From Anagrus nilaparvatae (Eukaryota > Arthropoda > Insecta > Hymenoptera > Mymaridae): a stretch of 64,000 nt of DNA. Shown here in pieces: positions 32,865-46,504 of the stretch. The DNA is taken from contig JAKSXM010000272.1 of the NCBI GenBank assembly GCA_022575985.1, positions 20,332,501-20,396,500 on the forward strand, read 5' to 3'. The notes under the pieces are model-generated. The model searched no databases and was not told the origin of the DNA. It saw only the letters and a list, made by a program, of their open reading frames with translations. The position numbers and the translations under genes were made by a program. How positions within the stretch are numbered: position 1 is the first letter of the stretch; every line of letters begins with the position of its first letter.

Positions 32865-35290
32865 CTTTAAAGTATTTCATTTTTCTTTCACATATTATTT
32901 ATCATGAAAACTAATGCGATTTTGCACTCAGAATCTTTTTAACGACGAAATTCCCTTAATGATTCCTTCGAAATCTAAATGTAGTTAAATTTGCTGAATA
33001 TTTGTCTTCATTTTTTAAACTATTCCCAATAGACATTTGCTGAAAAATTACAAAAAGTAATAAATTTTTACCTAACATCTATTAAAAGCTTCTAGCTGCA
33101 TCTGACTCTCAGATATCGTCACATATTACTGCGTGTAGTTATTGTAGTCTGTAGTCACCATTCTTTCATCGTCTTTTTTTATCTAGAGAATGAAAAAAAA
33201 GCTCGAAAAAAAGGGAGAAAAGAAAAAATAAAAGTAAATGTAAAAAATGCGTAATAAAATAAATCATCGTCACCCCAGTAATAATTTCGGACATTTATGA
33301 CTATGATTTATTTTATTAAGACCTTTTCCCACTGCTGTATCATATGAAGAAATAACATTGTGGGATTAAAGTTTATACTATCAGAAAAGATAATTTGCAT
33401 TTTTTAATCATATTATTGACTAAAGTTGCACCATAAAGATTTTTTGGCTAGATATTGAAGTCAATAAACTAAATTAAATTTTTTATTTTTTAGGGGTTGA
33501 AATGAAGTTTTTTGTGGGTGTTATATTCCAAACATATTTTACCAAATTTTCAAGACATTTATTACAGTTTTTTGTTATGGATAAAAAAATTTTATGTTTT
33601 TTTTTATTACTTTGACTAAACTCTGAGCTAAATTCTAAAATATATATTTTAATAAAAATGTCAAGGTTACTAAAATTTTATGCATAGAAAAAAATTTAAT
33701 GGCCTTTCTCTGGTTCTTGTCATATAATTTTGAGGCTTAGTTTTCCAAATTACATTTTAAAGTTTGCCCTTCTTGGTATTTTTTTTTATTTTATATTGAA
33801 CATTTTTTCGATCAATAGCAATATTCTTAAAAGGTCTCTTTTATGCAGATAAAAAAAGTTTAGGCTTGAAGTCTTAAAGGCCCAGTATAAATTTTCTAGA
33901 AAGTAATATTATAGACTAAAAATGCTATAAAACTAAAACGATTTCCCTTTCTACAGTTCATCTGGATTTTTTATAGTATAAAAAAATTTTTTTAAATAAA
34001 TAAAAACAAAAAAATAATACTAGGATAATTCTTTAATAAAACTTTTGTTTGTTACGACCTAGTTGGACAATAATAAATCTTTCCGATTTATAACTATTAA
34101 CGTACCCAGTAGTTTGCTATTCATCAAAGTGAATTTTTATTGAAACATTGTTTTTAAAAATTTAGAAAAATAATAACTATAAAAAAATTTAAAAAATTTT
34201 TAAAAATTAAAAAAATTTGAAATTATAAAATTACGAAAAAATTATGTAAAAAAGGGTTATTTCAACTTTCTTAAGTGTGACCAAGCTTCATCAGTGTGAA
34301 AACTACTTTTATTATTCCTATGTTATCAACTCAAATCTTTAAGAAAATAAACAAGTAATACTTCATAAATTTTTATTTTTATAAATATAATTACATACCA
34401 GATTGTATTATTTATTACTAGAGTACCTATAACATATTTTTATATATTATAGAATTACATTTATAAAATTGCGTTATGCCTATCAAATAATTTTTAAATA
34501 AATTTTTAAATTAATCATTATAATCTTTTAACTTTATAATAGTTATAAACTTCAGACATTCTTATTACTTTCGAAAATATGATTTATTAATCTTCATATA
34601 CTTTTAACTTCATGCTTTATAATTGCTTTCACATGTATTTTTTTAAACTTACGTAGCTTTTATACTCTTAAATTTTGTTTTTAAAGTGCTTTTTTTGGTA
34701 TTGTACTATTATTCAAATGACCGTACTTATATTTTATATTAAAAAAAAAAAATTATATCAACTACATTTTAAGAAACTAAAGTACTTTTTATGAATGAAT
34801 ATAAATGATCGATGAATGTTTTGATTTCGAATTTTTTTGCAAAATAAATATTAAATTACAATTTAGCATAATAATTGGTTTCAAATTTGAATATACGTAA
34901 ATTACCATACAATGGCATATAAAACTAGGAAATTTCAATTCTTTGTAAACTTATTTTAATATTAAATTTTAAAAATCAGTATGTTTTAGTTTTATTTATA
35001 TAATTTTGAATCTTGCATCATTCATCAAGTGTTCGCGAATAATAAAAACTCGTGTACTTGAGTGACCGTTCGGTTTTACTACCCCCAAGAGACTTCGACG
35101 GGAGACATCGACGAGCGTGATCTTTGATTTCGTTCGAGCTTCTTACTGGCTAAACAGACATTAAAATCCTTGTACCCTGTATGAGGGAATAGTTTTCAAT
35201 AATAGAAAATACCTAAATGTATACGTTTGGGTTTAATTGTTATTTGTTACTACTGGGGCTACTACACCATAAAAATTTTTATAAATATAA
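32865..35290. other. AT-rich DNA; CpG-containing patch at about 35040-35170
   Basis: Mostly A/T-dominated with no supported gene. At about 35040-35170 a GC-richer patch (TGAGTGACCGTTCGG, GACTTCGACGGGAGACATCG, ATTTCGTTCGAGC) could be a promoter or leader exon, but I see no clear TATA box or donor. Confidence 0.4.
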
Positions 35291-35662
35291 ATGGTTGTCT
35301 TAAACTTTAATACTAACTTTCTTAAAGATAAAAAATTTTTTTTTAAATCGATAACATATCTTTGTTTTCCGGTTGAATTGCGCTATAAAACAGCTTTTAA
35401 GCTTTTGTTTTCCTTTGTAATCTGGTCTCACATACTTAAAATTTATATACAAGCATATTTTCCATATTTTCTGGGCTTGGGTCGTAATATATTATTTCGC
35501 ATAACCAGGGCAATAATTAGGGGCTATATAACAAATCTTTCATACGCAAAAATGACCCTTTCAATGGCATTAATTTTTCTAATTTTAAACTTTACGTTTC
35601 TTTTTATTATATCAAAGAAAACTTCACCTTTACAAAAACTAAACCAACTTCTATACGTTTAA
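35291..35662 (+). CDS. Hydrophobic ORF, 123 codons, weak support
   Basis: ATG to TAA. Two or three hydrophobic stretches (AFKLLFSFVIWSHILKIYI, and MTLSMALIFLILNFTFLFII) suggest a membrane protein or simply T-rich DNA. An Arg-rich loop lies between them (RNILFRITRAIIRGYI). The CpG patch upstream could be its promoter. No domain recognised. Confidence 0.25.
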   Translation: MVVLNFNTNFLKDKKFFFKSITYLCFPVELRYKTAFKLLFSFVIWSHILKIYIQAYFPYFLGLGRNILFRITRAIIRGYITNLSYAKMTLSMALIFLILNFTFLFIISKKTSPLQKLNQLLYV

Positions 35663-35664
35663 CC

Positions 35665-36855
35665 GTATAAGATGTAGCAAAATTTTTTCTATTTATCAGG
35701 ATACTATTATTATTATCATCTTTTTATTTGCCATCACAAAAAATTATACAGTGTCAACATACAATAAAAAAACGCCTTGATAGCAGATATCTTAATTCCT
35801 TCTATTATATTAACGCCAGCGGCTGACTCTAAAAGAGAATATAATCATTTTGATAAAACTGCAATTATTTATTTCTTAGAAATATTTTATGCTTTGTTAA
35901 ACAAAATATTACTCGCGTTTTATGTTACATAGATAATTATAACACTGAAATTTTAAAGAAAAAAGGAATTTAGAGGAATTTTATAGAAGATTCATTAAAA
36001 TTTCAAAGAAACAAAGCTCTTGACAAAGCTTTATAAAAAAAATAAGTTTCATTATATTTATGAAAAAGATATTTTATTTTTTATTCATAATTAATAAACA
36101 AATTTTAATTATTGTGTTTTACTGAGGACAAAAGTCTCAGTAAAAAATTCTTATAGCGGGTTATAGACGGAAATTGTTTAGGGGTCCAGTTTATTCTTTA
36201 TTCTTTATTCAACCAAAATTAATACAAAAACATTCAATACAAAACAGTACAAAAACAGTTTATGTACCCATATGTAAAATTCTTTCTATACAAAAAGATA
36301 TAAAAATACCATAAAAAAAAACTAGAACTTTTCAATCGTGCTTGCAAAAAATTACTTCATGATTAGAAAAAAGAAAGATCGATACAGGGCGTATTATTTT
36401 TTTTTATTCAAACAAGTAATGGATTTTTTATGTTCAAAAACCCTTTTTTGTAATACATTTTCAATTTTTTTTTCTTCAAATTTTGGCAAAAATCTGATTT
36501 GACGATATCTTGGCTAATTTTTATCGTAAAATCTAGAATTATCGTTTTTACTCGATATCTCTAATTAACTTTTTGAAAATTTTTTTCTCAAAATTTTTTA
36601 CATAAAAAAATAAAAATAATAGCAATATTTTTTTCTTTTTGAACGTATAGCACCTAATTTACATTTCTATAAAATTATTAATATCTGAAAATATGGTATT
36701 CTTCTCAATATCCTTTTTTTGGTTTTTATATAATAAAGAAGAGAGTCTTTTGATAGAGCCATGACCCCCTTTTTGAAACTTCAAAGCTGTTTTTGCGACG
36801 CGTCGTTTTTGCAATATTTACTTCTAATTGTTGATTCTTTTACGTCTGGTATGGA
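35665..36855. other. AT-rich DNA with part of a dispersed satellite and a possible retroelement tail
   Basis: About 36180-36215 carries tandem TTTATTC units. On the minus strand these read GAATAAAGAATAAAGAATAA, a tail-like motif of some non-LTR retroelements. About 36490-36700 contains TTTTTACTCGATATC and ATAGCACCTAATTTA, reverse-complement matches to the satellite family at 38640-39130. Confidence 0.4.
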
Positions 36856-36858
36856 TTT

Positions 36859-36986
36859 AATAGTTGAATAAATGAGAAATCGACTTTTCCAGAGCAAAGA
36901 TGTTTATTATAAAAATATAATAAATATAATAATTATAATAAACATCTTTGCTCTGGAAAAGTCGATTTCTCATTTATTCAACTATT
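36859..36986. repeat. Perfect 128-bp palindrome
   Basis: AATAGTTGAATAAATGAGAA opens the left arm, and its exact complement closes the right arm. The arms of about 53 bp flank a short AT loop. It could be an element or the result of a foldback duplication. Confidence 0.85.
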
Positions 36987-36989
36987 TAC

Positions 36990-38635
36990 TTCTAATTTAT
37001 TTTCATCAAAGTATTCTTCTAGTACCTTTACCAATCTTCTAAATATTACAAACGTATCAGACTCCTCTCAGATCTATATCATTCAATAAAAATTTTTCAA
37101 TTTCGTGCAAGAAAAGAGAAAACAATAAAGTGATGAGAGTTTCCCCCTGGAAAACACCAATGGTCATTGGGCATTCATCAGAAACTCCCTCCTTGCTCTT
37201 TACTTCCACATTTGTTTTACTATATAAATCTATTGGTATATTTATTATTTTATGGCTTATTTAGAATTAGGTTCTAGAGAGTGTATTAAAGGCTTAGGTT
37301 CTCATCTGGTAACAAAATTTTCAACTGGGTTATTTCTAGGTTACCACCCTAGGCAAATTAGGTTCTCCAAGGACGTAGTACTTAATTTTATTCTATGAAA
37401 GTTCCAATATCTATAATTATCATTTTTACTAGGTAATCAATATTATTTTTTACTTTTCGTGTGATATAAAAAAGTTTAAATAACCTGTTGCAAAAAGTTT
37501 ATTTATTTTTTTATTTTTCTATTTTACTCAACAAAATATCCTTGAAAATCTCAAAAATGAGATACTAGAAATATTTTGAAATTTAAAATCAAGCTTTCTG
37601 TAGACACCCTGATTAAGAACATTTTGTTTCTGTTAATGGAGGAACCATAGTGCCAATTACTTGGCAGCATTTTTTTATTTATTTTTGTAATTCTTGTAAC
37701 TCTTGTAACTCTTGTTCTTGGCTTAAGAGACGCATTTATAGAAATTGATTTTTCCAAATACAGAGTAATTTTTCGATATTATAATTTAAAATTGATGTAT
37801 TTTTTATTGTTAATAATTTAATATTATTTTCAAGGATAATAATATTAAAGGATAGTAATATTTAATAATATTTTCAAGGATATTGTTAATAAAAAATATT
37901 TAAACTATTCCCTTTGTATTTATTCGAGCATATAAAAGTAAATCTGAAATACATAACATAATTATCTAATGATGAGCTTCTGTTCTCTAGATTTTTATAT
38001 TTTTTTTTGTAATAAATTCGAAAAACCGTTTTTAAATTAAATAAGCTATAAACTTTTATCATAATCAAAAATAGATAAATCATAATAATAGTTACTATAA
38101 AAATTGTTAGGAGTAGTACAATAAAAGTCAAGAATTTTTTTATTATTGGAGTCATTCGACATATGGTTTTTAAATAATTATTATTTATGCTTATGAATCA
38201 GACGGGTTTAACTGTATATAAATAAATAGCCCTCTTGAATCCTAATTTGATTAAAACTATAGATTAAAAGCGTATTTGGTTTTTATTATTATTTATACCC
38301 AAAGTAGTCAAATTTATAACTACAATATTGTCATAAATTTACTTTTATATAATATTTACTCATGTAAAACTTTTAGTAATATTAAAATTACATGTGCTTT
38401 TTTGTCCTTCGTTGAATATTTAAAAAAAAGGGTTAGTTTTTTAACTTTTTTATTACCAAGAATACTGAGTTAAATAAAATTTTTATTGCTTATAAAATTA
38501 TTATCAACACGCAAAAAAATACCCTGCCAACTAGCTGGCACTAAGGTTCCTCAAATAATGAGCTTAATAATTCAATATGCCACAGATATCACCGATTACA
38601 AACATATGCAATCATACATACATTTCTATTAACTT
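36990..38635. other. AT-rich DNA, no gene supported
   Basis: Minus-strand ORFs at 37551 and 37886 are short and hydrophobic or AT-driven. A copy of the GCCAATTACTTGGCA motif lies near 37650-37670, and CCCTGCCAACTAGCTGGCAC is near 38521. Confidence 0.45.
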
Positions 38636-38639
38636 TTAC

Positions 38640-39130
38640 AAGTTTTCAAAAAATTAATTATCAGATTCGAGATATCGAGTAAAAACCATATTTTCAAATA
38701 TAAGTACTTTTATGAAACTAAATTAGGTATTACACAAAAAAAAAAAAAAATATTGCAGTTTTTAAAATGTTGTTTTTTTAATTATGAGAAAAACTTTTGC
38801 ATTAATTCGGTATCAGATCCAAAAAATGACTATAAACAAACTTTCTAAAACTAGTACTCTCATAGAAATAAATTAGGTACTACGTCCAAAGAGAAAAAAA
38901 ATTTAGTGTTTTTTGTATTTTTTTGTGACGAAAATTTTGGGAAAAAAATTTTCAAAAAATTAATTATCAGATTCGAGATATCGAGTAAAAACCATACTTT
39001 CAAATATAAGTACTTTCGTGGAAATAAATTAGGTATTACATCCAAATTAAAAAAAAAAAAGTACCTCGAGCTTTTTTGGTAAAAAAATTTTTGACAAAAA
39101 AATTAGCTCTTAATTCCATAATAAAAGTAA
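38640..39130. repeat. Satellite-like tandem repeat, about 150-bp unit
   Basis: Units near 38640, 38790 and 38940 share ATTATCAGATTCGAGATATC, GAGTAAAAACCATA, a TATAAGTACTTT-type segment and AAATTAGGTATTACA, followed by A-runs. Related units occur near 39470, 50810-51030 and, reversed, 36490-36700. The minus ORF at 38860-39045 lies in it and is not a gene. A nearby companion motif GCCAANTNNTTGGCACTAWGG recurs at 37650, 38530 and 50660. Confidence 0.75.
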
Positions 39131-39199
39131 AAATAATATTTTATTGACCAGAATTGGAGCTGAACTTAATTTTTTATTGTTTCAAATTATTTAAAATAA

Positions 39200-39300
39200 A
39201 TAAAACAATACAAACTATTTTGATGTGTAACAATTTTTTTATTTCACAATATTTCACCAACAAATCCGTTGGCCTCTTCAGGTGATCTGAATACAAAAAT
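39200..39300 (-). mobile_element. Possible retroelement 3' fragment
   Basis: On the minus strand the segment reads CACCTGAAGAGGCCAACGGA and then TGGTGAAATATTGTGAAATA, a phrase reminiscent of Penelope-like or related retroelement ends in animals. Only about 100 bp is recognisable. Confidence 0.3.
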
Positions 39301-41320
39301 TATATAATTTTTTCTTAATTAAAGGTAACCTTATTTTTTAATAGCAAAAATCGTGAGACAAAAATTTTCCCTAATTTAGGAATTAGATCTGAATAATCTG
39401 GTAATAACGAATTATTACTTTAATTTAAAAGTAAGTATAAAAATAAAAAAAAATAACGAATTTCTCATAATTAGTACTTCCATAGAAAAAATTAGGCATT
39501 ATATCCAAATTAAAAAAAAGTAGGTTTGAATTTTTTGCTGAAAACATTTTTGAGAAAATAAAGGTATTTGTACCAAGATTTTCGTTTATCAATTGTGAAA
39601 TATTTAATAAATAATCTTATGTATCATAAAAGTTTTGTTTTTAATGGTTACTTTGAACCTTTACATTAACACAAAAATTTGGACGACCTAACGAAAAAAA
39701 ATTTGAACGACCTAAAATTTTCAATTCTTTGTTTCTAAACATACTGCATCTACGAAATTTTTTGTTTGCCTCTGCAACAAATAAAAATCGATTAATAAAT
39801 TAAGAAAAATATGATTAATTGAATAAAATATTGAATAAAAATTATACATGCAAAGTTTACATTATTTTTTAATCTAAGCATACAGCTCTTCTTTGTTGCA
39901 ATAAAGAATAAAGCAAAAAGTATACAGAAAAATGGTCCCTTACAAGTTCAATAAATAAAAAAAAGAATTTTTAAAACTGGTTTTTCAAAACATGTAAGCG
40001 GGACCAAGCTAAAACGAAAGGTTTAAAAAACCTTTTTTGTAATATTGTCTGGCATTTAAAAATATAAATAGAAATATTTTTAATTATAAGCTTTCGAGTA
40101 AGCTTTTTCTTTGGTTTTGCACATTTTTTATAGTTTTGTTTAATTAAAAAAAAATTTTATTTTTATTTTTGGAGAAAAGTATTTTTTAAAATGCAGATTT
40201 TGTATAAACAATTTTTTATGTAACAAAATTATTATTGAAAAATTGTTTGCTTTTACCCGCAATTACTTACCTGAATAAGATTAATAATCTTAGCTAATTA
40301 GAAAACTATTTATGAACTGAAACCAGTTGATTTTTCTAGAGAACGTCTAACAAAACACCTGAAGTAAAAAAAAAATTTTTTACTAAAGTTTTTTTTCGAC
40401 AAGACAAATCATATTTTACGAATTTGCAATTTTTTTTCTAAAACTCGCCTGACATATAGAAATTCCTTTCCTCCTATAATTACTTAACAAGACATTCAAA
40501 AATAGGAAATCAATCAAAAGTATTATTTCATGCTAATAAAAGTAAAGTAGACTTTTAGTATAAAATAATACTCTTGTTAAATATTTAGTACTATTTTTGA
40601 ATATCATTTTACATCATTAATTTTCTATAACAAAACAAAATAAAATTTTATATTTTAATTATTTGATAAAATAAAGTTTTCAATTTGTATTAATTTTCAT
40701 TATTTTCAATACACAAGATATCGAATATCTTTTTGCATTTGATGGGTTTGAATGATATTCAATTATTGATTAATTTATTTTTTCTACTTCTGGACGCAAA
40801 ACTTTAGGTAGGCAAAAAATATGGGTCAGAATGTACGTAAATTTGGCTAATAAAGAACGCCTTAACATTTTCAATGCGTTGTAAGTAAAAGTTGTCGGTT
40901 TTTTCGTTATAGCTAAAAATATTTTGTAATTTATATTTTTACATATTAAAAATTAAAACCATAAAATGTGAGAATTAAGCCCAGAGTTAGGAGGTTATTT
41001 ATTCATGCTTTAAAAAATAAAATATTTTGGGTCTGATTTGAAGACTTGACCCTTCGACTCATATACATTTTAAAAAAATAAACCTATATTTTTTATGTGT
41101 TTCGGCCCCCCATAGTTAACTTCATTGTTAATTCGAGTATTAAGTAATTATTTAGTTTAATAGATTAGAAAAGTCGAAAAGTCCCAAGCACTTAGAATAT
41201 AGTTATTAATACTTCAGTTATTGCAAAAATTAACAAGTCCAGGGGGGCTGAAGTCACGGTGCACAAAGACTTTAAGAAGCGTTCCGCTTGGTGCACAGTA
41301 ACTATGCACCAAGTGTGTGA
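39300..41320. other. AT-rich DNA, no gene supported
   Basis: One further satellite-family unit lies near 39460-39520. An AATAAAGAATAAAGC motif at about 39900 resembles a retroelement tail. Nothing else could be assigned. Confidence 0.45.
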
Positions 41321-41321
41321 A

Positions 41322-41575
41322 TCACTTTGGCAGTGCTGGTAATTTTTAAAATTAAATAAAATGTTAGCGACCAATATGTATTATCAAAAAACCTCCCCCG
41401 TATCCTCTTTTTAATCTCATAAGCCTAATATAGATTACAAATATTTGCTTCTTTTGGAACACCTAAAAAAAGCTTAGAAGATTAAAAGGAGGGTGCGAGG
41501 GTGGTTTTTTTGATAAAGCATATTGGTCCCCAATTATTTAATTAATTTATATTAGCAGCGCTGTCGAAATGATTC
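41322..41575. mobile_element. Inverted-repeat MITE-like element
   Basis: Imperfect arms of about 95 bp: CACTTTGGCAGTGCTG at left and CAGCGCTGTCGAAATG at right, with GACCAATATGTATTATCAAA facing TTGATAAAGCATATTGGTC. The minus ORF at 41192-41374 overlaps it and is rejected. Confidence 0.7.
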
Positions 41576-41579
41576 TGCA

Positions 41580-43175
41580 AAAAAGTTTTATTATTTATGA
41601 AGAAAAAAAATTTTATACGATACTTTTTAAATCATAATTTGATTAATATTTCCAAGAAAGTTAAAATATAAATTATCATATCAAAATTAAATAAAAAACG
41701 ATTGTCGTATTTTGAGAGTTAAAATAAGCGGTTTCCTTTAATGTCAAAGTTTAAAAAGTTTATAACACATTTTTTGCGATAATATGACTAATATTAGAAA
41801 TTCTGTGTTATTTGATATTTATTTAAAATATAAACAATTTTTGATAAGCACAAAATAAATTCATATATTATGCTATTATTTTTTTTAAATTATTATTTAT
41901 TTATTCGTTCTGGCCAAGGGTCTAGCGAGGTCAATTGACCCCTCTTTGGATCCGCCCTTATAAGCAACCAAGCCCAACTTTAGTAGAGAGAACTTCAGTT
42001 GTGCACGACACGCACATGATGTATTTTTAATTATGTGAAAAGAAAGTTCTTATAAAAAAGGTGTAAGAAGAAAAAAGATAAATGAAAGGAAGAAAAAAAA
42101 ACTTAAAAAACTGTGCGCAGGCTCTTTTAAACGCAATCAGAACGAAAATCTGATAATATATTAAAATAATAAAAAAGGATAGAAAAGTTAAAATAGTTAT
42201 AAAACAAACAATATAAAAAAAAATAAGAAATTGTGTGTCACACACTGTGGACTGGAAGAACAAGTCAGAGTGTATAGGTGACTCTGGAACAAGTGAAAGA
42301 ATTTTTATTCAGTTGAATAAAGACTGCATTGGGGACTGCATTAATAAAACAAACTCTTTATTTTTTTTAAACACTGTTATGTTGTTCAGTTTCTGTGCAC
42401 ACGCCACTATAAATGCTTAATTCGTATTCATTGATGCCTTGTGCTTTTGAGTGTTATAAATTTGATTTCGTAAAGTACTTTTAAAATTTTGCTTCTATTA
42501 GGATTATTTTTTCTCAGGTAAATAAAATTAATAATAAAATAATTCAAGAGCTGAGATATGTTGTGAAATTTAAGTACCAGATTGACATTTTTTTAGGGAA
42601 AGTGATTTTTTAAAGTAAAAGTAGGCCCTGTATTACATATCAAATAAAATAAGATCTTTGAAAGTAAAATTATACCTAATTTTAAAAAATCATGCGAACT
42701 TTTTATCAATAAAAATACTGCCCGGATTATGTTTCAACCGATTGGGACAAATAAAATTTTTTAAAAAACTATACCAAAAAAAAGCAATAAAAAATATGAT
42801 AATAAAAAAAATAACAAAGAATTTTCAGAGGTTTTATCGAAAATTTTTATTTTGAATTATTTAATTTATACTGCAGACCATCGCAGACTTAAAATCTTAA
42901 GCTGCACGAGGATGCAACTTGTTGCTGACTATCACGTGCCTATATCGCTTCTCGCCTTCTTCTCAAAACCCTTTTTTAAACATGTATCTTTGCACTGTGG
43001 TTTTTAAAGGCTAATATTTTATCAAAAGGTTGGGTTCACTAATTCAGCCAAAACAAGTTTTGTGGTTTTTTTTTCCATTTTATCCATTTGTTTTTGTACT
43101 TTATAGGTAGGATGCAATATGGTTACATGATTTATTTTTTCTATATATATGCATATTTTCTATATATGTGTTTAA
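41580..43175. other. AT-rich DNA with small ORFs of no support
   Basis: 41915-41960 contains CCAAGGGTCTAGCG and ACCCCTCTTTGGATCCGCCC, a GC-richer fragment of possible transposon origin. ORFs at 42027 (minus), 42235 and 42658 are short and AT-driven. Acceptor-like and donor-like sites are too weak to define exons. Confidence 0.4.
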
Positions 43176-43177
43176 TT

Positions 43178-43379
43178 CGATATATTTTTCCCTGGCAATT
43201 CATTTCTTTATGAAAAAAATCATTTTTATGTACCAAATTTCAATTTTTAGGTCGTAAACTGTGTTAAGTGAATTTGGCTACTTACAGTTTTCAAAGGCTT
43301 TTGACCTGAAAATTGAAATTTGGTACATAAAAATGATTTTTTTCATAAAGGAATGAATTGCTAGGGAAAAATACATCGA
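43178..43379. mobile_element. Hairpin element, about 78-bp arms
   Basis: The left arm runs from CGATATATTTTTCCCTGGCA to AATTTTTAGGTC; the right arm runs from GACCTGAAAATTG to GCTAGGGAAAAATACATCG. A loop of about 48 bp separates the near-perfect arms. Confidence 0.8.
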
Positions 43380-43504
43380 TTTAAAAAAAAAAAATTATTA
43401 TTTTCTTGAAAATCTCTAGGGTATAGCATTATTTTTATATTATTTTTGTGAGTGATAATTTGTAATATCTCCATAAAATTATATGTAAGATGATGTATAT
43501 ATTT

Positions 43505-43535
43505 TTGGGCAATAAATAATAATAATAATAATAAT
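43505..43535. repeat. AAT microsatellite
   Basis: An uninterrupted (AAT)n run of about 8 units. Confidence 0.8.
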
Positions 43536-43672
43536 ATAATAATTTTACGATGAAATTCAAGCGAGTAATGCATGTTTAATGTTCAGAAACAGGCATTTTT
43601 CAATATAGAACTTCAATCTTTTTTAAGACAAATTTGAGTAACATCTTAAATTATTGACGATAACTTGGCTAA

Positions 43673-44110
43673 ATTTAAAAAAATTAGAACATTTCCGAAA
43701 AATTAGTAAATGTTCGAAAAAAATTTGTAAATATTCGAAAAAAATCGTATATTTACTAAATTTAGTTTATTAACAAAAAATTGTAAATTTACTAAATATA
43801 CTAAATTTACTAAAACTAAACTTAGTATATTCTCGAAAAATTCGAGAATTCTCGATTTTTTTTTTGTGATTTTACGAAAAAAGTTGCAAATTCACAACTA
43901 TTTTTCGAAAATTTACAACTATTTTTTTTAAATTTTCGAGAGAAAATTTGTAAATTATCAATTTTTCTTGCGAATTCACAAAAAAAATCGAGAATACTCG
44001 AATTTTTTGTTAATAAACTAAATTTAGTAAATATACGATTTTTTTCGAATATTTACAAATTTTTTCGAAAATTTACTAATTTTTCGGAAATGTTCTAATT
44101 TTTTTGTTAA
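43673..44110. mobile_element. Inverted repeat of short TTTACTAA/TTCGAAA motifs
   Basis: AAAAAAATTAGAACATTTCC near the left end faces GGAAATGTTCTAATTTTTTT at the right. Between them run TAGTAAATGTTCG and TTGTAAATATTCG and their complements. Similar in style to the 32313-32860 element; its right flank ends TTACTTTTTACAG. Confidence 0.7.
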
Positions 44111-44114
44111 TATA

Positions 44115-46495
44115 AGAAAGTTACTTTTTACAGCGTATGCACTATATATATTTTAATATCTATCTTCTTTGATAATATGCACAATAATAAAAGTTAGATA
44201 CCCAAGAAAATTTTTTCGAAAGGGGCAAACAAATTTTGGGGGAGGCCAGAACCTTTTAATATAAAAATTGATGGTTTAATATCATTCAAAATTTAGCTAT
44301 TTCTTATTTAAAATTTTTTATAAGCAATATATGTTTTTAAATTTTTCATTTCTGGTAGGGAGGCATGGCCTTTTGACACCCTCCTCTGGATACTTGCATG
44401 TCAAAGTTTGTTTCTCAAATTAAAAAACCGTTTAACAATGCATTACTAAAACTATAACTGTATATTTTTTATTAAAATCATATTTATTTTTTTTCTTCAA
44501 ATTTTAGATAAAATATATTTTTTTCTAATTTTGAACTTTATAAAAACCCAGGTGTAAATTTTTTTGAATATTGCTTTAACAATGCATTATTTGATCAGAC
44601 CGGCTTAAAATAAAAAAAAAACTATCTAAAAATAGGTTTTGCCAAGATTTCTATTTGTAGTCAATTTTATATTATACCTTACCTCAATTTATTAAGATCC
44701 TTATTGATATGCAAAGTATACAATTCGAAGAAAAAAATGGGCTTATTTAAAATCTTCATTCAAATCAATGTTAATAAAAATGTATAATTTATTATTTTAT
44801 TATTTTATATATATAATAACCTACTAAATATAAAACAATTTTGCGGATACAGCTGCCTTATTATTTACCTATACCTTGTTTTGTAAAGTATCTTTTGAAA
44901 TTTAAAATGAGCCCCTGATGAATTTTCGTTCTTTTTTTTTGCCTTCAAAATCATTTTAAAAAAAATACATAATGTTAAATTACTTCATACTATATTTAAT
45001 ATGAACTTAAATTTCGCCCTTAGAACTTGTCAACATAAAAGCAAGCGCCACTCAATCCTTTCAATCAAAATTTTCATAACAATAGAATCCTATAATGTAA
45101 TTTTTTGTATGTGGTTTGAATGAACAAACATATTTGTCTGCTTTTCATATAAAAAGTGTTTTTTTTTTATTACTTCCTGAGGGACACAAAATACTTTTTT
45201 TTTTTTCAATTTTTTTTTTGCCTTCGCAAAATTTTTCGAGGTCAAATTTTTGAATTGATTTCCAAAAGTTTTGGATATAACTAAAAATATAAGTTAAAAA
45301 ATTAGCCATTTCGCAAAATGGCATAGCTTTACATGTCTGATTTCACGAAATGGGATAACTTTCAAATCTTAAAATTTTTATAGTTTTCTATAAAACTAAC
45401 TATATTTTTTAGAGTAACAATTTAAATCTACATACAAATTTTTCTGTTTGAGCACAAATTTAATTATCGTTAAGATATTATAACCGTTGACTAACGAATT
45501 TTAGACACAAAATTACGTATTAAAAAAATAAAAATATAAGTGACAAAAAAATCGATCATATATAAATTATCTTGTTTACATCCTTTTATTTTTTATCAGA
45601 ATCCGGTGACATCTGAGAAGAAATTCAAGGATTTGACTTAATCTAATGATTACCAAAAATCAAAATATTATAATAAAACTAAAATAATGATTGTACAACG
45701 AATTTCAAAAATATTATCTCATTGAATTACGATCGTACTAATTTAATTATGTGCATACCGCGATAAAATTATGTTCGTCATGGGTATGCAGACTAGATTA
45801 TAAAATAAAAACTGCGATTACTAAAATGAGATGATCCGGATATCATAAAGTTTTTACCCTGCAACAAAAAATTATTCCTGAAATCCTTATAATAGACGAC
45901 CCTTTTATTAAATTGCGCACGAGGGACGATAATCTAAAAAAAAACTACCCTTAAAATAACTAAGTAACCACTTAATTCATAGATAATATTTCCGTCAAAT
46001 CTGGTCGATCCGGTTGACACGTTTCTCTATTGAAAATTAAAGGATAAATTATTACAACAAAAAAACTTTTGTGTGTCATTTGTTCATCAAAACTTATCAT
46101 ACATCTAAATAAATTCCAGTTCTATTATATTCGTTGCACTAAACATCTTCAAAACTGTCAAAAAAATTACGTCAATATGACAATTTGTAGTATACTTCAT
46201 TGTAAGTAGACCAGGTGGGCAGAAGTTTTTAAAAAAGATTCGCTTAGATATAGGTACAAAAATAAAAATTTAAACAACAAAGGTTTGTATACTTTAACAA
46301 AAGACCCATTACAATAATTCATATGAAAATTATATAACATAGAAACACATTAAAAAAAAAAAAAAAACTAATAAAGCAATAAAAAAACGTAAATGAAGAA
46401 AAAAAATTCTTTTTAATTGGGATAATAAAAAAAAAAAAAAAAAAAACAGATGTCTCAAACATATGCATCGAGAATTAACAAAAACACCAACAACT
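44115..46495. other. AT-rich DNA, no gene supported
   Basis: No ORF of note and no structured repeat identified. About 45720-45800 is slightly GC-richer, without a recognisable feature. Confidence 0.45.
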
Positions 46496-46504
46496 CCTAT
46501 GTAG

